Shown here: in pieces, positions 8,693 to 16,801 of the stretch
How positions within the stretch are numbered: the stretch's first letter is position 1
Layout of the letters: every line of letters begins with the position of its first letter
Assembly (NCBI RefSeq): GCF_000495795.1
Contig: NZ_AWGD01000004.1
Coordinates: 53,623-117,622 of the forward strand
Direction: 5' to 3'
DNA: 64,000 nucleotides
Source: Asticcacaulis sp. AC460
GTDB taxonomy: Bacteria; Pseudomonadota; Alphaproteobacteria; Caulobacterales; Caulobacteraceae
Translations under genes and position numbers: made by a program
The notes under the pieces: generated by a model
Seen by the model: only the letters and a program-made list of their open reading frames with translations
Told to the model about the DNA's origin: nothing
The model's database searches: none

Positions 8693-9214
8693 ATGCGCCT
8701 TCTCATCGCCGGCACACTGGCCATCCTGACCACCCTGACGGCGTGCAGCCGCGACGACGCCTCGCTGGAACAGGAACTGGCCGCCTATCAGGCGTCCCAG
8801 GACGCCGAAGCCGCGCTCAATCTGAAGGCCGGCCAGGAGTTCCTGGCCAAAACCGCCAAGGAACCGGGCGTCGTCACCCTGCCGTCAGGCCTGATGTACA
8901 AGGTCCTCTCCAGCCCCAACCCCAACGCGCCCAAGCCGAAGGACACCGACGCCGTCCTGGTCAATTACGAAGGCCAGCTGGTCGACGGCCGCATCTTCGA
9001 CTCGTCGTTCAAGCGCGGCCAGCCGGCCAGCTTCGCTTTGAACCAGGTCGTCCCGGCCTGGCGGATGGGCATTCCGCTGATGCATAAGGGCGACAGCTAT
9101 ATGCTGTATGTCCCGGCGGAGCTGGGCTATGGCGAACGCGCCATGGGTGACCAAATTCCCGCCAACAGCGTCCTGGTCTTCAAGGTTGAGCTTCTGGATA
9201 TCCAGGGGAAATAG
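8693..9214 (+). CDS. FKBP-type peptidyl-prolyl isomerase, lipoprotein form
   Basis: 173 residues from the ATG at 8693. The signal MRLLIAGTLAILTTLTACSR carries lipobox LTAC (Cys18), so this copy is membrane anchored. The FKBP domain (about 75-171) closely parallels the preceding gene: VLVNYEGQLVDGRIFDSSF, VVPAWRMGIP and YGERAMGDQIPANSVLVF. Tandem duplication with diverged localisation is the simple reading. The frame is open further upstream but only through the repeat. The 3' end overlaps the convergent SRPBCC gene by 35 bp. Confidence 0.9.
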   Translation: MRLLIAGTLAILTTLTACSRDDASLEQELAAYQASQDAEAALNLKAGQEFLAKTAKEPGVVTLPSGLMYKVLSSPNPNAPKPKDTDAVLVNYEGQLVDGRIFDSSFKRGQPASFALNQVVPAWRMGIPLMHKGDSYMLYVPAELGYGERAMGDQIPANSVLVFKVELLDIQGK

Positions 9215-9608
9215 CCCCACCCTCGACAATCCCCTTCAACGTCTCCAGATCGGCGCGGATCGTCTCCCGGTCGGCTTCGAAGGTCGCGTCATCCATCTCC
9301 GGCGTCCGGTAAAAGGTAAAGACGACCTCGCTGCCGGCCTGGTTGGGGATGACGCGCAACCCGATATAGGTCTCTTCGCCAGTCGGCGGCACGACCCAGT
9401 GATCCAGTATGCCGAAATGATTATGCGGCGTGAAACGCACCTGCACCGGCCCGTTGGGCGTATGAGCGATCCACTTGCCCTTGGCCTGAACCAGGGTCTT
9501 GGCCAACCCGCTGGCCCATTTCATAAAGGCTTCGGGTTGCCAGGCGAAGTCATAGACGACTTCGGGCGGCCGGTTGATACTGATGCTGAGGGTGTGCTGA
9601 GGCAACAT
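9180..9608 (-). CDS. SRPBCC / START-like hydrophobic-ligand-binding protein
   Basis: 142 residues. LSISINRPPEVVYDFAWQPE is the typical first strand and helix of the SRPBCC (polyketide cyclase/START) fold; LDHWVVPP and EVVFTFYRTPEM fit later strands. Small proteins of this type bind hydrophobic ligands or act as cyclases or stress proteins; no specific ligand can be inferred. No signal peptide is visible, so it is cytoplasmic. It overlaps the 3' end of the FKBP lipoprotein gene tail to tail. Confidence 0.75.
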   Translation of the reverse strand: MLPQHTLSISINRPPEVVYDFAWQPEAFMKWASGLAKTLVQAKGKWIAHTPNGPVQVRFTPHNHFGILDHWVVPPTGEETYIGLRVIPNQAGSEVVFTFYRTPEMDDATFEADRETIRADLETLKGIVEGGAISPGYPEAQP

Positions 9609-9671
9609 GGCGATCAGGTAAATTCAAACCGCATAAATTTTCAGCGCGGAAAGCGCGCTCCGGTCCGCCCT

Positions 9672-9727
9672 TCCTTCTCCCGCCCCGTTTCCGGGGAGGG
9701 GGGACCGCGAAGCGGTGGAGGGGTATT
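9672..9727. repeat. Dispersed palindromic repeat copy
   Basis: CTTCTCCCGCCCCGTTTCCGGGG, then GGGGACCGCGAAGCGGT and GGAGGGGTATTA, between the SRPBCC gene and the end of the ABC-F gene. The left stem resembles the copies flanking the DUF559 gene. Confidence 0.85.
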
Positions 9728-9772
9728 ACGTAAGATGCCGATCCCACCGAACTCACCGGATCTTCACCGCCC

Positions 9773-11401
9773 CTACCCGCCCGGATGCAGCCCCGGCGCT
9801 TCTTGCCCGGTCCGCTCGACATACTCCGTATACCCACCACCGTACACATGCACCCCGTCCGGCGTCAGCTCCAACACCCGGTTCGACAAAGCCCCGAGGA
9901 AATGCCGGTCGTGCGACACGAACAACATGGTGCCCTCGAAATCCGCCAAAGCCGCCACCAGCATCTCCTTGGTCGCCATATCCAGGTGGTTGGTCGGCTC
10001 ATCCAAAACTAACAGGTTGGGCGGATCGAACAACATCTTGGCCATGACCAAGCGCGCTTTTTCACCACCCGACAACACCCGGCACGGCTTCTCGACGTCA
10101 TCGCCTGAGAACCCGAAACACCCGGCCAGAGTCCGCAAAGCCCCCTGCCCCGCTTGCGGGAACGATCCATCCAGCGACTCGAAAATCGTCTCCTCGCCGT
10201 CCAGCAAATCCATCGAATGCTGGGCGAAATAGCCCATCTTGACGCTGGCCCCGACGCTCACCGTCCCCTTGTCGGCCGCCGTCGCCCCAGCCACCAGCTT
10301 CAGCAGGGTCGACTTGCCGGCGCCATTGGCGCCCAAAACACACCACCGCTCCTTGCGCCGCACCTGGAAATCCAAGCCGGCATAGATCGACTGACTGCCA
10401 TAGCTCTTATGCACGCCCCGCAAATTCAGCACATCATCGCCCGACCGCGGCGGTGAGCGGAACTCGAATTGCACCGACTGCCGCCGGCGCGGCGCCTCGA
10501 CCCGTTCGATCTTGTCGAGCTTCTTCACCCGGCTCTGCACCTGGGCGGCATGCGAAGCCCGCGCCTTGAACCGCTCGATGAACTTGATTTCCTTGGCCAG
10601 CATCGCCTGCTGGCGCTCGAACTGCGCCTGGCGCTGCTTCTCGCTGAGCGCCCGCTGCTGCTCATAAAAATCGAGATCGCCCGAATAGGTGATCAACGAC
10701 CCGCCGTCGATCTCCACCACCTTGCCGATGATGCGATTCATGAAGGCTCGGTCGTGCGACGTCATCAACAACGCGCCGTCATAATCCTTGAGAAACGCCT
10801 CCAGCCAGATCAGGCTTTCCAGATCCAGGTGGTTGCTGGGTTCGTCCAGCAACATGCCGTCGGGCCGCATCAACAGAATACGGGCCAAAGCCACACGCAT
10901 CTTCCACCCGCCGGACAACAACCCGACATCGCCGTCCATGCGTTCCTGGCTGAAGCTCAACCCGGCCAAAACCTCGCGCGCCCGCGCTTCCAACGCATAG
11001 CCGTCCAGCTCCTCGAACCGCTCCTGCACCTCGCCATAGCGCTCGATAATGGCGTCCATCTCGTCGGCCTGGTCCGGATCGACCATGGCGGCCTCCAGCT
11101 TCGCCATCTCGCTGGCCAAAGCGCTGACCGGCCCGACCCCATCCATCACCGCGGCGACTGCACTCTGGCCGGACATCTCGCCGACATCCTGGCTGAAATA
11201 GCCAATGGTCATCCCGGCATCGATGGCAACCTGGCCGTCATCGGGCAGTTCCTGGCCGGTGATCATCCGAAACAGCGTGGTCTTGCCGGCGCCATTTGGC
11301 CCGACCAGGCCGACTTTTTCGCCTTTCAGGACGCCCATGGACGCGTCGATAAACAGGATCTGGTGGCCGTTCTGCTTGCTGATATTGTCGAGACGGATCA
11401 T
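9773..11401 (-). CDS. ABC-F family ATPase (ribosome-associated translation factor type)
   Basis: 542-residue protein with two ABC ATPase domains and no membrane segments. Walker A motifs are GPNGAGKTT (about 35-43) and GANGAGKST; the signatures are LSGGWKMR and LSGGEKAR. Walker B/H-loop pairs are LLDEPSNHLD...TSHD and VLDEPTNHLD...VSHD. The charged linker between the domains (EKQRQAQFERQQAMLAKE) is the ABC-F P-site tRNA interaction motif region. The family tunes translation on the ribosome; it looks closest to the YbiT group by length and linker, but the subgroup is not certain. Confidence 0.88.
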   Translation of the reverse strand: MIRLDNISKQNGHQILFIDASMGVLKGEKVGLVGPNGAGKTTLFRMITGQELPDDGQVAIDAGMTIGYFSQDVGEMSGQSAVAAVMDGVGPVSALASEMAKLEAAMVDPDQADEMDAIIERYGEVQERFEELDGYALEARAREVLAGLSFSQERMDGDVGLLSGGWKMRVALARILLMRPDGMLLDEPSNHLDLESLIWLEAFLKDYDGALLMTSHDRAFMNRIIGKVVEIDGGSLITYSGDLDFYEQQRALSEKQRQAQFERQQAMLAKEIKFIERFKARASHAAQVQSRVKKLDKIERVEAPRRRQSVQFEFRSPPRSGDDVLNLRGVHKSYGSQSIYAGLDFQVRRKERWCVLGANGAGKSTLLKLVAGATAADKGTVSVGASVKMGYFAQHSMDLLDGEETIFESLDGSFPQAGQGALRTLAGCFGFSGDDVEKPCRVLSGGEKARLVMAKMLFDPPNLLVLDEPTNHLDMATKEMLVAALADFEGTMLFVSHDRHFLGALSNRVLELTPDGVHVYGGGYTEYVERTGQEAPGLHPGG

Positions 11402-11559
11402 GCGGTACGTAACTGACTGAAAAGGGGAGGAGGTCCGCCTGACGCGGCGTTGCGCAGGCCTGTACAGGAGCGAGACCGCTTAGGGAAGAGTGGGACTGAT
11501 CTGCAAAGGCCGTCAATCACATCGAAAGCGGCCAGATTGCCCCTTCTTATTCTCCGCCG

Positions 11560-13074
11560 CTAGGGGTTAGGCTTCTTTGCCAGTTTGACGGCCTCTTTGT
11601 GCGCCGCGACTTCCTTTTGCAGGAGCTTCAGACAATCGGCGTATTCATAAACGTATGAAGAGAATGGATGATTCCCGCCGCGATAGGTCCGCAGCCAGTA
11701 ATCCCAAATTAAGCCGCCTCGCATCAGTTCAGGTAGCGCGTAACAAAACTCCAGCGTTCTAACGAGGAAGGATAGAAGTTGGGTATTCTCCAGGTACTTA
11801 AATTCACTCTTGCCGCCATGGACAAAATAATTTCGGCAATTAATCGCGCGGTCAATGACGTACTCTATTTCGTCAAGGACGCCTGCTGATTGCGATATCA
11901 AATCCTTGGCCCAGACTTTCACCTTCTCCTTTAATTTCGACGCCCCGAGCTTTGAAAGCTCGACCAATATCGTCTTTTGAAACGACGATTCGGGCAGCGC
12001 CTCGAATATCGTAGTACAAGCCTTAACGGCTTCGACAACACATTCCGGCAACTCAACTTTTTTGGGAAAATGACGATCCGGTATCAAGTCGAACAAGTTG
12101 GCCGCCGCGATTACGCGATCGATACTGTAGTAGTTTTCCTTCCGAAATGAATTTTGAAAACGCCCCCTGGCATCGCCCATCTCAGATTGGGTTGCGAACC
12201 AGTGCTTGATGATGCTTGCCAAAATCTCCGGCTTTTTCAGCCCGTCGATCATGACATCGTGAGGGCTAACGTGACGGTCGCGCCCAAACTTGCGAACTTT
12301 CCTTTTGAAGCTGGGATAAACCCGCAAATATGTTGGTGGCTCGTCCGTGGTGCCAATGTAAAGTTTTTTCTCGACCTGGGATCGACCGATAATGATCTCC
12401 AGAAGAGACGTAAGGATGCCAACCTTTTCCCAGGTATCAAAAAAAGCTGCAGGCTGCGCAAACGCCAGCCTAAAGTATAGGCGTTTTGACATGGATGTAT
12501 GGAATTGCCCCATGAAGGAATGCAAACCGTGTGTAACCCGCAGCGTTCCAAACTCTAAATCACAGCGAAAAAGTTCGTGCCTGCCCGTGTAGTAAAGAAT
12601 TTGTGGATGCTCCCCAACGGGTATCTCGCGGTTATACTTAGAAGCAGTGTCCGCAACCAAATCTCCAATATACTTCTCCGGAACATCGCTGCTTCCATAG
12701 GCATCAAAATCGTAAAAAACGTTGTGAAGCTCCTCAAGACGCCAACAGATTTCAACGACTTTTTGCTCCACCTCATCTAGGTGATGCCGCCCCACCAAAA
12801 CGTAATGCGGGTAAATATCTGAAAAATAACTTCTTCCTGCTGGTGAGGAATGAGTACCTGGTATTGGGGGTATCAGGCAGTTAATTAGGGACACATGGCT
12901 CCCACCTCTCAGAATCCCTAAGACACTGTTATGATCCATGTCACGGCCCAAAAAGAATTCTGGGCTATGCGCATAAAGATTCGACTTTCCGTCAGCTATT
13001 GTTAGGTCGCCGGCTACGACGTATTCGCCTATTTTAAATTCCCCAGGTAAGATTTTCCCTTTCTCTATTTTCAC
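11560..13074 (-). CDS. ApeA-like HEPN-domain protein, putative anti-phage ribonuclease
   Basis: The N-terminal half resembles the ApeA N-terminal domain: GEFKIGEYVVAGDLTIADG, then GILRGGSHVSLINC, a variable loop, and YPHYVLVGRHH followed by ICWRLEELHNVFYD. The C-terminal helical part carries the HEPN Rx4H motif RNYFVH (about residues 414-419), the RNase active-site signature. ApeA is a reported single-gene anti-phage protein; abortive RNA cleavage is the expected mechanism but is not shown here. I prefer the GTG at 13074 because GGGGGAG precedes it; the frame is open to a TTG at 13122 that would overlap the upstream gene. Codon use and GC are lower than in neighbours, consistent with acquisition. 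Confidence 0.72.
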   Translation of the reverse strand: MKIEKGKILPGEFKIGEYVVAGDLTIADGKSNLYAHSPEFFLGRDMDHNSVLGILRGGSHVSLINCLIPPIPGTHSSPAGRSYFSDIYPHYVLVGRHHLDEVEQKVVEICWRLEELHNVFYDFDAYGSSDVPEKYIGDLVADTASKYNREIPVGEHPQILYYTGRHELFRCDLEFGTLRVTHGLHSFMGQFHTSMSKRLYFRLAFAQPAAFFDTWEKVGILTSLLEIIIGRSQVEKKLYIGTTDEPPTYLRVYPSFKRKVRKFGRDRHVSPHDVMIDGLKKPEILASIIKHWFATQSEMGDARGRFQNSFRKENYYSIDRVIAAANLFDLIPDRHFPKKVELPECVVEAVKACTTIFEALPESSFQKTILVELSKLGASKLKEKVKVWAKDLISQSAGVLDEIEYVIDRAINCRNYFVHGGKSEFKYLENTQLLSFLVRTLEFCYALPELMRGGLIWDYWLRTYRGGNHPFSSYVYEYADCLKLLQKEVAAHKEAVKLAKKPNP

Positions 13075-13111
13075 TCTTGGCTCCCCCAAAAATTCTCTCT
13101 GTCCAACTTGA

Positions 13112-13858
13112 TCACCCGTCAATCGAACTAATCGAGGTGATTTTATCGGCTAGAACTTCGCCACTATGCGAGATAATCACCACTGAAATTTTGGCTGATT
13201 CCGTCATCATTCTCGGTACGTAAGGTTTAGCACGAAGCAAAGCGGCAAAGCCTGTCAGATAGTATTCATTGTAATAGCGCCTTAACCGGATAAAGGCCCG
13301 CGATCCAAGGCAAACAGTGTCCAATTTTCGGAGCAAATGGGTGCCGTCCCCCAACGTTCCAGCACTATGCTCAAACCGTATGTTCCAAAGGGTGTAATTG
13401 TCAGAGTGAAGTCGAACATCTGCCGAAATCGCCTCATGTAGGGACGCAGGAGTAAAATCAATCCGCAAATCTAATCCGTCATCGGGCCATGTTCCGGTCG
13501 TAAGTTTAAGTCGCCCCTCTGGGTCGCCCACCGATCCTTCAACATATATAGGCGCAGCGTTATTAGGATCATGGCCGCTTGTCCAAAGTAGGTAATCGTC
13601 CGTCAGATCGTTGAGGCCAACAGTTTCACCTTTTGCCAACATTGTTTTGCGAGCGCCTTTCATGACGGCGCCGACATTTGTTACGGATGCTGTCGCCGTT
13701 GGGGTGTCGTCCCTCCCTCCCGCCATCCGATGCAATGTGGACGCGGCTAGATTCCAATCCTTGGCTAGGGCGTTGGTCGTGCGGCCGCAACGCTCAATCA
13801 AAGCCTTTAGTTTTTGACAGTCGATCACGACTTCATGGGCGCGGGGCGGTTTGCTCAT
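13112..13858 (-). CDS. HTH protein upstream of the ApeA-like gene
   Basis: 248 residues. An XRE-like helix-turn-helix is suggested at about 14-50 (LKALIERCGRTTNALAKDWN, then AASTLHRMAGG). The rest has a beta-rich middle (YVEGSVGDPEGRLKL, WNIRFEHSAGT) and a final VVIISHSGEVLADKI that matches nothing I recognise. It reads in the same direction immediately ahead of the ApeA-like gene, so it may repress or sense for it. Low GC compared with flanks. Function is unproven; a DNA-binding regulator is the most economical reading. Confidence 0.6.
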   Translation of the reverse strand: MSKPPRAHEVVIDCQKLKALIERCGRTTNALAKDWNLAASTLHRMAGGRDDTPTATASVTNVGAVMKGARKTMLAKGETVGLNDLTDDYLLWTSGHDPNNAAPIYVEGSVGDPEGRLKLTTGTWPDDGLDLRIDFTPASLHEAISADVRLHSDNYTLWNIRFEHSAGTLGDGTHLLRKLDTVCLGSRAFIRLRRYYNEYYLTGFAALLRAKPYVPRMMTESAKISVVIISHSGEVLADKITSISSIDG

Positions 13859-14259
13859 TGCCTGGTTATTTCACGAAAATATCACGAAGGACGACGAACG
13901 CGCGGCGCGTGCCACCATGCAGACCTTAATCCGGTTCGCGTGAGGAGCATCAAAATAATTAGTGTGCGTCTTGAAAATCGCCTCGTTGGCACCTAGCTAC
14001 GTTTTATTCGCTGACAGTGTTGAACTGAAGGTGGATTTTCACACGCACGGGGGCGGGTAGGCTTTTCCCTCTCCCCGTCGGTGGCAAATTGGACCGAGTC
14101 CAATTTAAAGCTGACGAAAATGACCTTTATGTAGCTTACCGCAACAATACGAAAGTACTTGGAAAGACTGCCTCCTGCAATTGGAGGGTAATATTCTCTG
14201 CAATAGAGAACAGTCAAAAGGCCAATCTAAGTGCGTCGTCTTATCTGAACACCACCACG
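13859..14259. other. Accessory gap with no supported gene
   Basis: AT-richer non-coding stretch upstream of the HTH/ApeA-like pair, presumably containing its promoter. Short open frames on both strands lack ribosome-binding sites and recognisable sequence. It leads into the tRNA-like sequence. Confidence 0.6.
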
Positions 14260-14358
14260 GTTCCCGTGTTGTTGGAATGATTTGGCACGCCTTAGATTCA
14301 AAATCTAAAAGCACCAATTGTCCTCAACGCGAGTTCCGTCTAACACTCGCAGAGGAAC
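14260..14358 (+). pseudogene. tRNA-Leu(CAA)-like sequence, probably a degenerate tRNA or relic
   Basis: A perfect anticodon stem-loop TTAGA-TTCAAAA-TCTAA (14292-14308) gives anticodon CAA. The preceding GTTGGAATGATTTGGCACGCC resembles a leucine tRNA D-arm. The distal region has a GCGAGT/ACTCGC stem around GTTCCG, but the T-loop is too long. GTTCC (14260-14264) can pair with GGAAC (14354-14358) as a partial acceptor stem. At about 99 nt it is longer than a normal tRNA-Leu, and the terminal GAGGAAC also serves as the ribosome-binding site of the next ORF. A relic or a tRNA mimic is likelier than a working tRNA. Confidence 0.3.
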
Positions 14359-14360
14359 AA

Positions 14361-14495
14361 ATGAAAAAGCTAGTCTGGCCTTTTATCACCATCTCCCCCC
14401 GCATGTTTCGTGTGCTCCGTCGCGCTGGCATTATCGTCAGCTTGGCCGCAGCGGCGATCACCATTTTGACGCACATCGTTCATTGGCTGCGCTGA
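14361..14495 (+). CDS. Small single-pass membrane protein (44 aa)
   Basis: ATG at 14361 follows AGAGGAAC at good spacing. It encodes MKKLVWPFITISPRMF, an Arg-rich stretch, then a hydrophobic segment (AGIIVSLAAAAITILTHIV, about residues 22-40) and WLR. The charge pattern predicts one membrane helix. No family recognised. It lies inside the accessory patch, directly after the tRNA-like sequence. Small toxic or regulatory membrane peptides are common in such places, but nothing here proves that role. It may also be a chance ORF. Confidence 0.45.
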   Translation: MKKLVWPFITISPRMFRVLRRAGIIVSLAAAAITILTHIVHWLR

Positions 14496-14563
14496 CGACG
14501 TATGACACCTTATGCCTATACAGAAAGGTCTGAGAAGAAAGGGGTGAGAGAAAAGGGGGGCAT

Positions 14564-14665
14564 AAAGGGGTCAGAGTCGATATCGGCAGGCCCGTAAGCC
14601 GTTGGGCAGAACAGGTTTGACCAGAATATCCGGCGCTCCGTCAGAAACAAAAGGGGTCAGAGTCG
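14564..14665. repeat. Pair of 16-bp direct repeats (AAAGGGGTCAGAGTCG)
   Basis: Identical copies at 14564-14579 and 14650-14665, 86 bp apart. The related phrase GGGGTCAGAGTCG often borders REP-associated transposon remnants in proteobacteria (general knowledge). No transposase is present between them. They mark the right edge of the low-GC patch. Confidence 0.6.
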
Positions 14666-14712
14666 TTAACAGCGATTCAGCCCCATACGGTCGCACGGCT
14701 CTCCCACCTCAA

Positions 14713-15735
14713 CTACCCCAAATCCCGCAAAATCTCCGCCGTACGCGGCATGCGCGCCAGACTGGCCTCGATCCGCTCACGCCACCTCGGACCACGCGAC
14801 AGGGCATCCTGGTAAGCCTCCCGAAGATCATCCGGACGATCTTCCGCCAAAATCTCGGTCAGAAACGCGGCCTGGCCCCGGTCCTTGCGCGCCTTGGCCT
14901 GGTCCGGACCACCCTTACGACGATCGGCGACGATGAGTTTGTGGATGGCAAAGCGCTCCGGCCGCGGTATCTGCACCAACACCCCCGACCGGTAGAGCGC
15001 TACGGCATGAATAGGTTCGGCAATCAGGAAATTCAGGTAATTCAGCGCCTGAGCGCTCACCCCCAGAGCAGGCAGCGGCTTGACCCGCTCCTCGCCGAAC
15101 GCCGGCGTCAGAAATTCGACCATGGCCTCGCCTTTGGACTGCCGCCAACGCCAGACCTGGCTCTTGTCCTGGCTGGGCACGGGATCGAACTTCATCTTCT
15201 GTAAAATCTCATCGGGCGTATCCTCGACGCGATCCCCCAAAGCGACCGACAGGCGCTCGAAACTCGCAAAATCGATATCCCCCGTCTGCGCCAGTTCCTG
15301 CGAGTCGAAACGCACGCCCAACTCCGCGGAATAGAACCCATAGGCGCCCGTCCCGACCAGGGTCCCACCAAGCCTGAAAACGCCCGCACGGGCGAAGGCC
15401 AGCAACAACGATCCTGTGTCGCGGTCCGTCCCAACCAAGCCCTCCGCCCGTAACACACGGGTCAGCCGCGCCATCGTCGCTCGGCGCGCCTCAGCATCCG
15501 CCTTAAGAGCGGCGGCATCGGCAAGACGCGCGCGCAGCTCAGGCGTGCCCTCTCCCAGATAACGGCTCTTCATCTCCGTACCCACGCGGAACTTGTCGTA
15601 AAGGTAGGTGCGCCCTCCACGATGGCGCTCTTCGATGCTGCCGACAACCCCGGAAGCCATCTCATCGAGGTGCAAGCGCAACAGATCCTGATACGCGACC
15701 TGCGCACTGCGCGAATGGGAAACCAGTCCGGCCAT
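14713..15735 (-). CDS. Nucleotidyltransferase-fold protein (GSU2403 / NTP_transf_8 type)
   Basis: 340 residues. The region TGSLLLAFARAGVFRLGG, TLVGTGAYGFYSAELGVRF and TGDIDFASFERLS fits the GSU2403-type nucleotidyltransferase fold, with DID as the metal-binding acidic pair. The N-terminal 100 residues are a charged helical stretch. Members are of unknown function; some nucleotidyltransferase-fold families act as toxins or defence enzymes, so its position beside the HEPN patch is suggestive only. GC matches the host chromosome. It appears monocistronic, with a short AT-rich promoter region upstream. Confidence 0.7.
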   Translation of the reverse strand: MAGLVSHSRSAQVAYQDLLRLHLDEMASGVVGSIEERHRGGRTYLYDKFRVGTEMKSRYLGEGTPELRARLADAAALKADAEARRATMARLTRVLRAEGLVGTDRDTGSLLLAFARAGVFRLGGTLVGTGAYGFYSAELGVRFDSQELAQTGDIDFASFERLSVALGDRVEDTPDEILQKMKFDPVPSQDKSQVWRWRQSKGEAMVEFLTPAFGEERVKPLPALGVSAQALNYLNFLIAEPIHAVALYRSGVLVQIPRPERFAIHKLIVADRRKGGPDQAKARKDRGQAAFLTEILAEDRPDDLREAYQDALSRGPRWRERIEASLARMPRTAEILRDLG

Positions 15736-15841
15736 AGTGGATCAATATTCCTGTGTGCAGCGATTATGTTTTTGCTGCACACATTTTTCAAGTGTGCATC
15801 AAAATTTTATTTGATGCACACAAAAAATTCCTGTCCCGCCC

Positions 15842-16801
15842 CTACTTCCCCCGTGGACTGAGCCACCCCTCCGACGTCATCCAGTCGATGATCGCCCGCT
15901 GCCACTCATCCCGCGGCAACAGCGGAAAGCCATGCTCGCCTTTTGCGAACAATCGCGCCTCCACGGGCACGCCGGCATGTCGCAGCGCCTGGTAATAGAC
16001 GATGGCGTTGTCGACATCGACCAGAGTGTCGTCGGCCGCATGAAGGATCAGGGCCGGCGGCGTCTGGGCCGTGACCTGTGTTTCGTTCGAAAATTCCGCG
16101 ACCTTTTCCGGCGACGGCGACAACCCCAGAAGCCCTTCGCGCGACCCCATGTGCGTGATCTTCGGGTCCATGCTGATCACCGGATAGACCAAAACCTGGA
16201 AGTCGGGACGCAGACTGACCGCGTCCGGATTGGCGACATAGGCCGTGTCGAAATGCGTCGCCAGCGTGGCGGCCAGATGCCCGCCTGCCGAAAAGCCGAC
16301 AACACCGACACGGGCCGGATCGAGGTTCCATTCGGCGGCGTGTTGCCGGACAAACCGCAGCCCGGCTTGCGCATCCTGGATCGGCCCGATCGACGGGTCC
16401 GGCATGGTCGCAGCACTCGGGAGCCGGTACTTCAGCACGATCGCCGCGACACCGTGATCGACGAAGTATTTGGCCTGTTCGACGCCTTCATATTCAAACG
16501 TCAGGCCGGCATAGCCGCCGCCCGGAATGATCAGCACGCTCGCGCCGGTGGCCTTCGCCCTGGCCGGTAGGTAGACCTGCAACATCGGCCGCGACACCTG
16601 CTGCACCCATCCCGTACCCGTCCCTTTTTCGGTGTCCGGCCCCGGCTTGGAATTGGGTATGGCGCCGTCGCCATACAAAGCGAAGCTTTGCATATTGGCC
16701 GGGAACATCGCGTCGCGATCCGGCTCGGCCGCCACCGCCGGCAGGGCAAACAGCATCGCCGCAACCATCGCACCCGCAAACCTCAGTCCCATAGCTTTCA
16801 T
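15842..16801 (-). CDS. Secreted alpha/beta-hydrolase (acetyl-xylan-esterase-like)
   Basis: 319 residues with signal peptide (about 1-24, ending LPAVAAEP). The alpha/beta-hydrolase core shows IIPGGGYAGLTFEYEG (oxyanion loop), nucleophile Ser in GFSAGGHLAA, acid in HAADDTLVDV and His in GEHGF. This arrangement is typical of BD-FAE/acetyl-xylan esterase-like enzymes that deacetylate plant polysaccharides or oligosaccharides in the periplasm. The ATG overlaps the stop of the upstream molybdopterin oxidoreductase (ATGA), so the two are co-translated, an odd pairing functionally. Confidence 0.85.
   Translation of the reverse strand: MKAMGLRFAGAMVAAMLFALPAVAAEPDRDAMFPANMQSFALYGDGAIPNSKPGPDTEKGTGTGWVQQVSRPMLQVYLPARAKATGASVLIIPGGGYAGLTFEYEGVEQAKYFVDHGVAAIVLKYRLPSAATMPDPSIGPIQDAQAGLRFVRQHAAEWNLDPARVGVVGFSAGGHLAATLATHFDTAYVANPDAVSLRPDFQVLVYPVISMDPKITHMGSREGLLGLSPSPEKVAEFSNETQVTAQTPPALILHAADDTLVDVDNAIVYYQALRHAGVPVEARLFAKGEHGFPLLPRDEWQRAIIDWMTSEGWLSPRGK

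Noticed and set aside
13993..14217. Minus-strand open frame in the accessory gap
   Set aside because: No ribosome-binding site, no membrane or domain pattern, low support.
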